This document shows, one piece after another, positions 28,537 to 37,551 of a stretch of 64,000 nt of DNA. Position numbers and translations under genes: made by a program. The notes beneath the pieces were generated by a model. The model had not been told where the DNA came from and ran no database searches. It saw only the letters and a list, made by a program, of their open reading frames with translations. The DNA is taken from NCBI RefSeq assembly GCF_003075395.1, contig NZ_QDFV01000006.1, positions 62,001-126,000 of the forward strand, read 5' to 3'. The first letter of the stretch is position 1. Every line of letters begins with the position of its first letter. This stretch comes from Microbacterium sp. TPD7012. Lineage in GTDB: Bacteria; Actinomycetota; Actinomycetes; Actinomycetales; Microbacteriaceae.

Positions 28537-30459
28537 TCAGCCGTCGATGACGGCGACGAGCTCGTCGAGGAACGCCTCGAACGTCGTCCCGCGCCGCACG
28601 ATGCGCTGCACGCTCTCCCGTTCGCTGAACACCTCGACGAGCTGCTCGAAGACGGTCTGGAACGCCGCGCGGTCGCTCTCGCTGAACGCTGCGAGAGCGA
28701 CCACCTGCACGCGACCACCGCCCCACGCGGCCGAGCCGTCGGTGACCCCGATCGCGATGGCCGTGCGAGTCGCCGTCATCTGCAGGGCGTGCGGCACCGC
28801 CAGGGCATCCGTGAAGGCGGTCGAGGACATCCGCTCACGGGCGATCGTGTTCTCGACGTAGTCCTCGCCGATCAGGCCCGCCGTGACGAGCAGGCCGCCG
28901 AGCCGCCGGATGATCGCCTCCTCGCCCTCGTCGGGGAGGGGGAAGACGTAGGCGTCCGCGTCGAAGTAACGGGCGAGCTCGCCGCGGAGCCGCGTGAGGC
29001 GGCGGCCGCGGCGGACGCGGGCGGCCGCCTGCTGGATGCGGTCGACGTCGGCGTCGGTGAGGAACGGCTGGATGCGCACGAAGCGGTCACCCGCCGATCC
29101 CGGCTCGATCGTGCTGAGCACCAGATCGGTGTCGAACGACGCCCAGTCGGGATCGACGTTGGTGACGACGCTGGTGACCTCGATGGCCGACCCGAGCGAC
29201 CGGTCGACGCTGGAGCGCAGCAGCTCGTGCAGCTCGTAGTAGCCGGGGCAGACGATCGTCGCGGTCAGGATCGACTCCGCCTTCCTGCTGCGCTCGAGGC
29301 GGCCGCCCACGTGCATGGCGATGTACGCGATCTCGTCGTCGTGGATCGGAGTGCCGACCCGATCGTGCAGCCCGCTCGCGATCGAGACGGCGACCTCGAA
29401 GATCATCGGGTACGACGTCTTGAGCGAGCGCGTGAGCGGGTTGCGCGTCAGCGCGCTCTCCTCGGCGCGGCGCAGCAGGTTCTGCACGTGCAGGGCGAGG
29501 CGCAGGACGAAGGTCTCGTCGACGAGGTCGACCTGGTAGTCCTCGGCGGCCCGGGTGATCTCGGCCCGCACGGCGGCCTCCACCGCGGGATCCACGCCGC
29601 TGCGCGCGACATCGCGGGCGGCATCCTCTCCGGGGGCGACGATGCGCGTGAGCACCAGCGAGGCGAGGTGACCGCTGTCGCCCTCGCCGAGTGCGACAGC
29701 GAAGTGCTCGGACGCCAGACGGGCGATGACGGCTCCCACCCGGGGGATCTCCTCCCTGGCGCCCGCAGGCGAGGAGTCGAGCGCGTGACCCGCCGCCACG
29801 CGTTCGGCGGCGATAGCGATGTGCAGCAGCACGTCGGCGATCGCCAGCTCGTTCACGTAGTAGCCGAGCTCGCCCAGCTCGCGCACCAGCGCGGTCTTGA
29901 ACGGCCCGACGGCGTGCGCGGCGACGGCGCTGCCGGAGAGCGCGCGGCGGAAGGTCTCCGGGTGGAACGACGCGTCGTCCATCTCGTCGTGCGCCAGCCT
30001 GCTGAGCAGCCGTCGCTGCGCGGCCTCGTTCCCCCGCAGCCGCACTGTCTCACGGTCGCGCTCCAGTGCGAGCTCCGTGCCGTCGAGCAGCCCACGCACG
30101 CGCACGAGATCCGCTTCCAGGGTGGCCTCGCTGACGTGCAGCTCGTCGGCCGTGTCGAACACGTCGATGCCGGAGGGCAGATCCAGCAGAGTCCGCACGA
30201 GCGCATGCAGCCGGTCGCGCGGTGCCGACTCCCCCGTCTGCCGCATCCGGATGGCGCCGCGGGCGCCGGGGCCCGCGCGATATCCCGCCGGCCCCGATTC
30301 GATGACGCCGGCTCCCGGCGTGCGGGCGTTCAGCGCGGCGACATAGGAGCGGATGCTGCGCGGTGTGACGCCGAGAACGTCGGCGAGACTCGCCGCGGTC
30401 GCCCACCCCTCCTGCCGGAGCAGGGTGGAGAGGAGCTGGTCCTGACGCTGGCGCGACAT
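28537..30459 (-). CDS. mtlR: BglG/MtlR-type PRD transcriptional activator
   Basis: A 640-residue regulator with, in order: an HTH_11 domain (SLADVLGVTPRSIRSYV), a second DNA-binding-like domain (ELHVSEATLEADLVRVRGLL), PRD1 (about 190-270), PRD2 (about 290-395, with HDDEIAYIAMHVGG), an EIIB-Gat-like domain with a cysteine in TIVCPGYYE, and an EIIA-like domain with the histidine in AVPHAL. PTS phosphorylation of these residues would switch its activity. It faces the mannitol PTS operon. The ATG at 30459 has GGAGGGATC upstream; an extension to 30492 is less likely. Confidence 0.9.
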   Translation of the reverse strand: MSRQRQDQLLSTLLRQEGWATAASLADVLGVTPRSIRSYVAALNARTPGAGVIESGPAGYRAGPGARGAIRMRQTGESAPRDRLHALVRTLLDLPSGIDVFDTADELHVSEATLEADLVRVRGLLDGTELALERDRETVRLRGNEAAQRRLLSRLAHDEMDDASFHPETFRRALSGSAVAAHAVGPFKTALVRELGELGYYVNELAIADVLLHIAIAAERVAAGHALDSSPAGAREEIPRVGAVIARLASEHFAVALGEGDSGHLASLVLTRIVAPGEDAARDVARSGVDPAVEAAVRAEITRAAEDYQVDLVDETFVLRLALHVQNLLRRAEESALTRNPLTRSLKTSYPMIFEVAVSIASGLHDRVGTPIHDDEIAYIAMHVGGRLERSRKAESILTATIVCPGYYELHELLRSSVDRSLGSAIEVTSVVTNVDPDWASFDTDLVLSTIEPGSAGDRFVRIQPFLTDADVDRIQQAAARVRRGRRLTRLRGELARYFDADAYVFPLPDEGEEAIIRRLGGLLVTAGLIGEDYVENTIARERMSSTAFTDALAVPHALQMTATRTAIAIGVTDGSAAWGGGRVQVVALAAFSESDRAAFQTVFEQLVEVFSERESVQRIVRRGTTFEAFLDELVAVIDG

Positions 30460-30536
30460 GATCCCTCCGACTTCCCCACGTGCTGACTGCACTGTCCTGG
30501 CGTGACCTCCATGATGTCAGCTACCGGAGACCCGCG

Positions 30537-30566
30537 CGCGGAAGCCGCTGTTCCGCGGGGGCGGAA
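30537..30566. promoter_or_regulatory. overlapping inverted repeats, candidate MtlR operator
   Basis: In the 168-bp divergent gap between mtlR and the mannitol operon, CGCGGAA and TTCCGCG (30537-30543 and 30551-30557, seven-base spacer) form a perfect inverted repeat, and TTCCGC-GGGG-GCGGAA (30551-30566) forms another that shares the middle half-site. The clustering of three half-sites suits a dimeric activator. The rest of the gap shows no certain -10. Confidence 0.45.
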
Positions 30567-30627
30567 AGGAACGTGTTGGCGCGACCGGGGCCCGCGTTCA
30601 CAGACTGTTCTCAGGAAGGTGGCATCG

Positions 30628-30945
30628 ATGAAGATCCTCGTGGTGTGCGGCGCCGGCGCGTCGAGCACGTTCGTCGCACAGCGACTCCGTCGGGCGGCGA
30701 CCAACGCCGGACTCGACTGGGACGCGTCAGCCGGGATGGAGCACTCCGTCGCCGCCAGCGACCACGACCTCATCCTGGTGGGGCCGCATCTGGCCGATCG
30801 CCTCGACGCCATCCGCGATCACGCGCATTCGCCCGTGGTCGTCCTTCCCGACGACGTGTTCGCCGACCGCGACGGGTCATCCACCCTCGCGCTCGTCCGC
30901 GACTTCCTCACCGAGCTCAGGAACTCCCCGAAAGGAACATCATGA
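30628..30945 (+). CDS. orphan PTS EIIB, lactose/cellobiose-like
   Basis: A 105-residue stand-alone EIIB with the phosphocysteine loop VCGAGASST (Cys8) directly after the first strand and a fold pattern like PTS_IIB (lactose/cellobiose or ascorbate type). No matching EIIC lies nearby, and the mannitol EIICB downstream has its own IIB domain. It is the first gene of the PTS operon, with AGGAAGG as ribosome-binding site, and its TGA overlaps the HPr ATG. It may signal to MtlR or serve a distant permease. Confidence 0.82.
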   Translation: MKILVVCGAGASSTFVAQRLRRAATNAGLDWDASAGMEHSVAASDHDLILVGPHLADRLDAIRDHAHSPVVVLPDDVFADRDGSSTLALVRDFLTELRNSPKGTS

Positions 30946-31223
30946 CCGCCACACGCACCGTTCGGATCGGCTCCTCCCACGGCCTGCACGCCCGTCCTGC
31001 GAAGCTCTTCGCCCAGGCGGCGAAGGAGTCCGGCCTGGCCGTCACCATCGCCAAGGACTCCGGCAAGCCGGTGAACGCCGCCAGCATCCTGGGCGTCATC
31101 TCCCTCGCCGTCGAGTACGGCGACTACGTGACCCTGACCGCAGACGGAGACGGCGCAGAGGGCGTGCTCGACACCCTCACCGAGCTGCTCACGACCGACC
31201 ACGACCAGGACGCCGCCGGATGA
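30942..31223 (+). CDS. ptsH: phosphocarrier protein HPr
   Basis: A 93-residue HPr with His16 in SSHGLHARPAK and the NAASILGVISL helix carrying the serine equivalent to Ser46. It passes phosphate from EI to the EIIA proteins. ATGA overlaps join it to the EIIB gene before and to ptsI after, so expression is coupled. Confidence 0.95.
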   Translation: MTATRTVRIGSSHGLHARPAKLFAQAAKESGLAVTIAKDSGKPVNAASILGVISLAVEYGDYVTLTADGDGAEGVLDTLTELLTTDHDQDAAG

Positions 31224-32905
31224 GCGAGCTGCGCGGCGTGGGGATCGGCCTCGGTGTCGCCCAGGGCCCCGTCGTCCGGATGACCGAGGCCCTGCCCGCG
31301 CCCGACGACACCCCGAGCAGCATCGGCGCCGAGGCGGAGCGCGCCAGGGTCCGCGACGCCATCTCGATCGTCGCCCAGGAGCTGACCGCGCGCGGCGAGA
31401 CCGCGGGCGGCTCGGCGCAGGAGGTGCTCGAGGCGCAGGCCATGATCGCGGAGGACCCGACCCTGCAGGACGAGGTCGACGGACGGATCGACGCGGGAGC
31501 GACCGCCGAGCGGGCCGTGCACGACGCCTTCGCCGGCTTCCGCGCGACGCTCGAGGCCGTCGGGGGCTACCTCGGCGAGCGCGCCGCCGACCTCGACGAC
31601 ATCGCCCAGCGGGTGCTCGCCCGGCTGCGCGGCGTCGACGCCCCCGGCGTCCCCGACCCCGGGCATCCGTTCGTCCTCGTCGCGCGCGACCTCGCTCCGG
31701 CGGACACCGCGCTGCTCGACCTGGACAAGGTGCTCGCGCTGATCACCGTCGACGGCGGGCCGACCTCGCACACGGCGATCCTCGCCCGCGAGAAGGGCAT
31801 CGTCGCGATCGTCGGCGTCGCCGACGGCTTCTCGCTGGCGAACGGCGACACGGTGATCGTGGACGCGGCCGCCGGCGTCGTGACGGTCGACCCGACGGCG
31901 GACGAGAAGGATCGCGCCGCACAGCGCGCCGCTGCCCGCCGGTCGGCCGACAGCGCTCCTCTGACACCCGGCGCCCTCGCCGACGGCACGCCGATCGCGC
32001 TGCTGGCGAACCTGGGGAAACCCGCGGACGCGGCCGATGCGGTCGAACGGGGGGCCGAGGGCGTCGGGCTCTTCCGCACCGAGTTCCTGTTCCTGTCGTC
32101 ATCGCAGGCGCCGACGATCGCACAGCAGCGCGAGTCGTATCGCGAGCTGCTCGAGGCATTCCCCGGCAAGAAGGTCGTCGTGCGGATGCTCGACGCCGGA
32201 GCCGACAAGCCGCTCGCGTTCCTCAACGACGCGCACGAGGAGAATCCCGCACTGGGACTCCGCGGCATCCGGGCCCTGCGCGCCAGCGAGGACATCCTCC
32301 GCGAGCAGCTGACCGCTCTCGCCGAGGCGGATGCCGAGACCGATGCCGACCTGTGGGTCATGGCGCCGATGGTGGCGACCGTCGAGGAGACCGTGTACTT
32401 CACGGCGCTCGCCCGCGACTACGGGCTGAAGACCGCCGGTGTCATGGTCGAGGTCCCGGCGAGCGCCCTGCTGGCGGATCGTGTGCTGGCGCACGCCGAC
32501 TTCGCCTCGATCGGCACCAACGACCTCACGCAGTACACGATGGCCGCCGACCGGATGCTCGGCTCGGTGGCCGGGCTGCAGGATCCCTGGCACCCCGCCG
32601 TGCTCCGTCTGGTGCGCGAGGTCGGGGATGCCGGATCGCGACTCGGCAAGCCGGTCGGGATCTGCGGCGAGGCCGCTGCTGATCCGCTCCTCGCCGTCGT
32701 CCTCGTCGGCCTCGGCGCGACGAGCCTGTCGATGGCTCCCTCCGCCCTGGCCGACGTCAGGCACACCCTTTCCGAACGCACCCTCGACGAGGCCCGCAGC
32801 CTCGCACAGGTCGCGCTGGCGGCGGACGACGCCGCCGGTGCCCGCAAGGCCGTGGCCGACGCCACAGCCGCCCTCTCCCCTCACCAGAAAGAGACGACAT
32901 CATGA
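31220..32905 (+). CDS. ptsI: phosphoenolpyruvate-protein phosphotransferase (enzyme I)
   Basis: A 561-residue EI. The N-terminal HPr-binding and phosphohistidine domain has His184 in GGPTSHTAILAR; the C-terminal PEP-binding barrel has GVGLFRTEFL, MLDAGADKPL, NPALGLRGIR and CGEAAADP. It starts phosphate flow for all PTS sugars. Encoding EI inside a mannitol operon means general PTS capacity may rise with mannitol induction. Confidence 0.95.
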   Translation: MSELRGVGIGLGVAQGPVVRMTEALPAPDDTPSSIGAEAERARVRDAISIVAQELTARGETAGGSAQEVLEAQAMIAEDPTLQDEVDGRIDAGATAERAVHDAFAGFRATLEAVGGYLGERAADLDDIAQRVLARLRGVDAPGVPDPGHPFVLVARDLAPADTALLDLDKVLALITVDGGPTSHTAILAREKGIVAIVGVADGFSLANGDTVIVDAAAGVVTVDPTADEKDRAAQRAAARRSADSAPLTPGALADGTPIALLANLGKPADAADAVERGAEGVGLFRTEFLFLSSSQAPTIAQQRESYRELLEAFPGKKVVVRMLDAGADKPLAFLNDAHEENPALGLRGIRALRASEDILREQLTALAEADAETDADLWVMAPMVATVEETVYFTALARDYGLKTAGVMVEVPASALLADRVLAHADFASIGTNDLTQYTMAADRMLGSVAGLQDPWHPAVLRLVREVGDAGSRLGKPVGICGEAAADPLLAVVLVGLGATSLSMAPSALADVRHTLSERTLDEARSLAQVALAADDAAGARKAVADATAALSPHQKETTS

Positions 32906-34524
32906 CGACGACGTCACCCGCCGCCCAGAGAACGGGCGGCCTCCGAACAGGCGTGCAGCGCTTCGGCACGTTCCTGTCCGGAATGATCATGCCCAACATC
33001 GCGGCCTTCATCGCGTGGGGCTTCATCACGATGCTGTTCATCCCGGCCGGATTCTTCGGCGCGGACAGCCCCTTCGGCTGGCACTGGGCCCCGGTCGCCG
33101 AGATCATCGGCGGCGGAGGCGACTCCGCCACCATCGGCTGGCAGGGCGCGATGACGGCGCTGGCCGAGGGCGACGGCGGGAACTTCTTCGCGTACGTCGG
33201 TCTCGTCGGGCCGATGGTGACCTACCTGCTCCCGCTGCTCATCGCCAACACCGCCGGCCGCATGGTCTACGGCGAGCGCGGCGGTGTCGTCGCGACGATC
33301 GCCACGATGGGTGTCATCGTCGGCACCAACATCCCGATGTTCCTCGGGGCCATGATCATGGGGCCGCTCGCCGCATGGATCACGAAGCAGATGGACCGGC
33401 TGTGGGACGGCAGGATCCGCCCCGGCTTCGAGATGCTCGTCAACAACTTCTCGGCCGGCATCCTCGGCATGATCCTGGCGATCGTCGGCTTCTTCGCCTT
33501 CGGCCCCGTCATGCTGGGCATCAGCGCCGTCCTCGGCGCAGCGGTCGACTGGCTGGTGTCGCTGAACCTCCTGCCGCTGGTGTCGATCATCGTCGAGCCG
33601 GCGAAGGTGCTGTTCCTGAACAACGCCATCAACCACGGCGTGTTCACGCCGCTCGGCATCGAGCAGGCCGCCGAGACCGGCAAGTCGATCCTCTTCCTCA
33701 TCGAGGCGAACCCCGGCCCCGGCCTCGGGCTGCTGCTCGCGTTCACCTTCTTCGGCGTCGGCGCGGCCAAGGCCTCGGCTCCGGGTGCGGCGATCATCCA
33801 GTTCTTCGGCGGCATCCACGAGATCTACTTCCCGTACGCGCTGAGCAAGCCCACCACGATCCTCGCTCTGATCGCCGGTGGTGCAGCGGGCGTCACGACG
33901 AACATGGTGCTCGGCGGCGGCCTCGGCTTCCCGGCGGCTCCGGGCAGCATCATCGCCGTGACGGCGGCCGCTGTCGGCGGCGGCGTGGGAAACCTCCTCG
34001 TCGTGTACCTCTCGGTGGTCATCGCCGCCGTGGTCACCTTCCTGATCACGGGCGTCATCCTGCGGGCCTCGCGCAAGCGCGACCTCGCCGCCGAGGGCGA
34101 CAGCTTCGGCGCCGCGATCGCGCAGACCGAGGCCAACAAGGGCAAGTCGTCCGCAGCCATGGACGCCCTGCGCGCCTCCTCGGGTGCTGCGGCCGCCGGC
34201 GCGGCGGGCGGCGTCGCGACGGATCGCCGCATCGAGAGCGTCGTGTTCGCGTGCGACGCCGGGATGGGATCGTCTGCCATGGGCGCGAGCGTGCTGCGCA
34301 ACAAGTTCAAGAAGGCGGGGGTCGAGGGCGTGACGGTCACGAACCAGGCCATCGCGAACCTCGACGGCACGGCCGACCTCGTGATCACCCAGCAGCAGCT
34401 GACGGATCGCGCGAAGGCCCAGTCGCCGAACTCGATCCACGTCTCCGTCGACAACTTCATGAACTCCCCGAAGTACGAAGAGGTCGTCGAGATGGTCCGC
34501 GACCAGCGAGAGGAAACACCATGA
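32902..34524 (+). CDS. mtlA: mannitol-specific PTS EIICB
   Basis: A 540-residue permease. About residues 25-400 form the mannitol-type EIIC with FLSGMIMPNIAAFIAWG at the start and the substrate motif FFGGIHEIYFPY. A 40-residue Ala-rich linker leads to EIIB with the phosphocysteine Cys451 in FACDAGMGSSAMGAS. The EIIA part of E. coli MtlA is missing and is encoded by the next gene. It imports mannitol as mannitol-1-phosphate. ATGA overlaps both neighbours. Confidence 0.95.
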   Translation: MTTTSPAAQRTGGLRTGVQRFGTFLSGMIMPNIAAFIAWGFITMLFIPAGFFGADSPFGWHWAPVAEIIGGGGDSATIGWQGAMTALAEGDGGNFFAYVGLVGPMVTYLLPLLIANTAGRMVYGERGGVVATIATMGVIVGTNIPMFLGAMIMGPLAAWITKQMDRLWDGRIRPGFEMLVNNFSAGILGMILAIVGFFAFGPVMLGISAVLGAAVDWLVSLNLLPLVSIIVEPAKVLFLNNAINHGVFTPLGIEQAAETGKSILFLIEANPGPGLGLLLAFTFFGVGAAKASAPGAAIIQFFGGIHEIYFPYALSKPTTILALIAGGAAGVTTNMVLGGGLGFPAAPGSIIAVTAAAVGGGVGNLLVVYLSVVIAAVVTFLITGVILRASRKRDLAAEGDSFGAAIAQTEANKGKSSAAMDALRASSGAAAAGAAGGVATDRRIESVVFACDAGMGSSAMGASVLRNKFKKAGVEGVTVTNQAIANLDGTADLVITQQQLTDRAKAQSPNSIHVSVDNFMNSPKYEEVVEMVRDQREETP

Positions 34525-34952
34525 GCGTTCTGACCATCGGCCAGGTCCGCATCCACTCGGGCAGCAGCACGCAGGATGCCGCCCTCCAGGAGGCCACCGA
34601 CATCCTCGTGTCCGCCGGCGCCGTCACACCCGCGTACGTCGACGCGATGCGTCAGCGCGAGGAGACGGTCTCGACCTACATGGGCAACGGTCTCGCGATC
34701 CCGCACGGCACGAACGAGACCAAGGACGCGATCCTCGGCTCCGCCCTCTCGGTGGTCCGCTACGACGGCGGCGTCGACTGGGCGGGCGAGCAGGCGACGT
34801 TCGTGATCGGCATCGCCGGTCGCGGTGACGAGCACCTGGAGATCCTGTCGCAGATCGCGATCCTCTTCTCCGACGAGGACGACGTCGAGAAGCTCAACGC
34901 GGCGCAGACACCGGACGAGCTGTTCGCGCTGCTCTCCGCGGTCAACGAGTGA
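34521..34952 (+). CDS. mtlF: mannitol-specific PTS EIIA
   Basis: A 143-residue EIIA of the mannitol/fructose class with the active histidine His62 in LAIPHGTNE and the ending [11 protein letters not shown]. It moves phosphate from HPr to the IIB domain of MtlA. Its ATG overlaps the mtlA stop. Confidence 0.94.
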   Translation: MSVLTIGQVRIHSGSSTQDAALQEATDILVSAGAVTPAYVDAMRQREETVSTYMGNGLAIPHGTNETKDAILGSALSVVRYDGGVDWAGEQATFVIGIAGRGDEHLEILSQIAILFSDEDDVEKLNAAQTPDELFALLSAVNE

Positions 34953-34969
34953 TGGGTGGTGGACGAGGG

Positions 34970-36127
34970 ATGAAGGCCGTCCACTTCGGCGCCGGCAACA
35001 TCGGGCGCGGCTTCGTGGGCCTGCTGCTGCACGAGGGCGGGTACGAGGTCGTGTTCTCCGATGTCGCCGACGCCCTCGTGGACGCCATCAACGCGGTCGA
35101 CGAGTACACCGTGCACGAGGCGGGACCCGGGGGCGTCGACCACGTCGTCACCGGGTTCCGCGCGGTCAACAGTCGCACCGACCCGGAGGCCCTCACCCGC
35201 GAGATCGCGACGGCGGATGTCGTCACGACCGCGGTCGGTCCCACCGTGCTGCGCTTCGTCGCACCGGCGATCGTCGCAGGTCTCGCGCAGCGCTCCCCCG
35301 ACGCCGCACCTCTGCAGGTGATGGCGTGCGAGAACGCGATCGGCGCGACGGACCTGCTCCGTTCGGAGATCCAGGCGGCCGCCGGGGCGGATGCCGGAGA
35401 CCTGCTGTCGCGCGCGGTGTTCGCGAACACCGCGGTCGACCGCATCGTGCCGGCCCAGCCCGCCGACGGAGGGGTGGACGTCACGGTCGAGCCGTACTTC
35501 GAGTGGGCGATCGAAGCCGGCCCGTTCGGCGACGACCTCCCGAGCATCCCGGGAGCGCACTTCGTCGAGGACCTCGCCCCGTTCATCGAGCGCAAGCTCT
35601 TCACGGTGAACACGGGACACGCGGCCACCGCCTACTTCGGCGCCCGCGCCGGAGTCGAACGCATCTCGGACGCCTTGGCCGACCCCGACATCGCCGCGCG
35701 CGTGTCGGCGGCACTCGAGGAGACGTCCGCGGTGCTGGTCGCCGAACACGGGCTGGATCCCGCCGACCTCGCGTCGTATCGCGCGACGATCCTCGAGCGG
35801 TTCCGCAACCCGGCGCTGATCGACACGGTGCAGCGCGTCGGACGTCAGCCGCTGCGCAAGATCTCGCGGCACGAGCGGTTCATCGGCCCCGCGGCCATGG
35901 CCGCCGAGCGCGGCCTGCCCGCCGATGCCCTGGTCGCGGCCGTCGCCGCGGCGCTCGAGTTCGACGACGCCGACGACGAGCAGTCGGTCGAGCTCCAGCG
36001 GCTGCTGCGCTCGGAGGACGCGAGGGCGCTGACCGCCCTCGTCACCGGACTCGATCCGGAGCATCCGCTGTTCGCCGCTGTCCGCGAGGCCGTCGAGGAG
36101 CGGCAGCAGACGCTCCGCGAGGCCTGA
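34970..36127 (+). CDS. mtlD: mannitol-1-phosphate 5-dehydrogenase
   Basis: A 385-residue NAD-dependent enzyme converting mannitol-1-phosphate to fructose-6-phosphate. It begins [16 protein letters not shown] (NAD motif) and has [29 protein letters not shown] with the catalytic lysine. Family length matches the ATG at 34970. Upstream in-frame GTG/ATG codons at 34949 and 34952 overlap the mtlF stop and would add a short MMGGGRG tail. It closes the mannitol operon, and a terminator follows. Confidence 0.95.
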   Translation: MKAVHFGAGNIGRGFVGLLLHEGGYEVVFSDVADALVDAINAVDEYTVHEAGPGGVDHVVTGFRAVNSRTDPEALTREIATADVVTTAVGPTVLRFVAPAIVAGLAQRSPDAAPLQVMACENAIGATDLLRSEIQAAAGADAGDLLSRAVFANTAVDRIVPAQPADGGVDVTVEPYFEWAIEAGPFGDDLPSIPGAHFVEDLAPFIERKLFTVNTGHAATAYFGARAGVERISDALADPDIAARVSAALEETSAVLVAEHGLDPADLASYRATILERFRNPALIDTVQRVGRQPLRKISRHERFIGPAAMAAERGLPADALVAAVAAALEFDDADDEQSVELQRLLRSEDARALTALVTGLDPEHPLFAAVREAVEERQQTLREA

Positions 36128-36143
36128 TCCCGCGCCGTGCCGG

Positions 36144-36188
36144 AGCGCCCCCGCCCACCCGATACGATCGGGAGCGGGGGCGCTTTCG
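36144..36188 (+). terminator. terminator of the mannitol PTS operon
   Basis: A stacked hairpin: outer arms AGCGCCCCCGC (36144-36154) and GCGGGGGCGCT (36174-36184), inner CCCGAT-ACG-ATCGGG, followed by TTCG. All pairs are perfect. Confidence 0.88.
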
Positions 36189-36191
36189 CGA

Positions 36192-36234
36192 GCGCCCCTT
36201 TCGAGCACCGCCTTTTCGAGCATCGCCTTTTCGC
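36192..36234. repeat. short tandem repeat, three 13-15-bp units
   Basis: Units GCGCCCCTTTCGA, GCACCGCCTTTTCGA and GCATCGCCTTTTCGC follow one another between the mtlD terminator and the flavin monooxygenase ribosome-binding site. The pattern CGCCTTTTCGAGCA is unusual in this genome and may be a regulatory array or repeat expansion. Confidence 0.6.
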
Positions 36235-36258
36235 GCACAGTGACGTGCAGGGAGCAGC

Positions 36259-37551
36259 ATGAACAGATACGCCGTGATCGGCGCGGGCCCGTCGGGGCTG
36301 GCCACGGCCCGCGCGCTGCAGAAGCGCGGCATCGCGGTGGACGGGTACGAGGCCTCCCACGGCGTCGGCGGCCTCTGGGACATCGCCAATCCGCGCAGCA
36401 CGATGTACGAGTCGGCGCACCTGATCTCGTCGCGCACGACGACGGAGTTCACGGAGTTCCCGATGCGCTCCACGGTCGACTATCCGGGCCACCGGGTGAT
36501 GCGGGAGTACTTCCGGGACTACGCGGACCACTTCGGTCTCGCCGAGCTCTTCCGGTTCGACACGAGGGTCACACGTCTCGAACCGCGAGACGGCGGATGG
36601 GATCTCACGAGCGACGGCCCCGAGGGCACGCAGACGCGATGGTACGCCGGTGTCGTGCTCGCGAACGGGACGCTCGCGGAGCCGAACATCCCGACCTTCC
36701 CCGGCAGTTTCTCCGGCGAGGTGCTGCACACCAGCGCCTACAAGACGGCCGAGCAGCTCTCGGGCAAGAGGGTGCTCCTGATCGGTGCGGGCAACTCCGG
36801 CTGCGACATCGCGGTGGATGCCGTGCACCACGCGGCTTCCGTCGACATGAGCGTGCGGCGCGGGTACTACTTCGTGCCCCGCTACCTGTTCGGCAGGCCG
36901 AGCGACACGCTCAACCAGGGGCGCCCGCTGCCCGCGAGGATCAAGCAGGCGGTCGACAGCCGGGTGCTGCGGGCCTTCACGGGCGATCCCGTGCGCTTCG
37001 GCTTCCCGAAGCCCCGGTACCGCATCTACGAGTCCCATCCCATCGTGAACACCATGATCCTCAACCACCTCGGCCAGGGAGACCTGCGCATCCGCGCCGA
37101 CGTCGAACGCTTCGACGGCAGCACCGTGCGCTTCCGCGACGGCAGCGCAGACGACTACGACCTCGTGCTCCTGGCCACCGGATACACCCTCGACTATCCC
37201 TTCGTCGACCGGGAGCACCTGCACTGGCAGGGCGCCTCGCCGCGCCTGTTCCTCAACCTCTTCCCCGCGTCGTTCAACGGGCTGTACGTCATGGGCATGA
37301 TCGAGGCCTCCGGCATCGGCTGGCAGGGCCGCGCCGAGCAGGCCGACCTCCTCGCCGCCTATCTCGACGCCCTCGAGCACGATGCGTCGCGCGCTGCGCG
37401 ATTCCGCGACCGCGTCACGGCCGCGCCCTGGCCGGACCTGACCGGCGGATACCACTACCTCGGGCTGGACCGGATGGCCTACTACGTGAACAAGGACGCC
37501 TACCGCGGCGCCGTCCGCCGCGAGAAGAGCGCGCTGGAGGCGTCGGCATGA
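36259..37551 (+). CDS. flavin-containing monooxygenase-like protein
   Basis: A 430-residue FAD/NADPH flavoprotein. It has an N-terminal FAD motif (YAVIGAGPSGLATARAL), GGLWDI, the second nucleotide motif LLIGAGNSGCDIAVDA and the FMO-type stretch FPGSFSGEVLHTSAYK. Such enzymes oxygenate amines, sulphides or ketones; substrate is unknown. SD AGGGAG is four bases before the ATG. Its stop overlaps the start of a bile-acid/sodium-symporter-family gene (ATGA), so the oxygenase and a transporter are coexpressed. Confidence 0.85.
   Translation: MNRYAVIGAGPSGLATARALQKRGIAVDGYEASHGVGGLWDIANPRSTMYESAHLISSRTTTEFTEFPMRSTVDYPGHRVMREYFRDYADHFGLAELFRFDTRVTRLEPRDGGWDLTSDGPEGTQTRWYAGVVLANGTLAEPNIPTFPGSFSGEVLHTSAYKTAEQLSGKRVLLIGAGNSGCDIAVDAVHHAASVDMSVRRGYYFVPRYLFGRPSDTLNQGRPLPARIKQAVDSRVLRAFTGDPVRFGFPKPRYRIYESHPIVNTMILNHLGQGDLRIRADVERFDGSTVRFRDGSADDYDLVLLATGYTLDYPFVDREHLHWQGASPRLFLNLFPASFNGLYVMGMIEASGIGWQGRAEQADLLAAYLDALEHDASRAARFRDRVTAAPWPDLTGGYHYLGLDRMAYYVNKDAYRGAVRREKSALEASA

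Noticed and set aside
36192-36234. Possible CRISPR array
   Set aside because: Units are 13-15 bp, contiguous without spacers, and degenerate.
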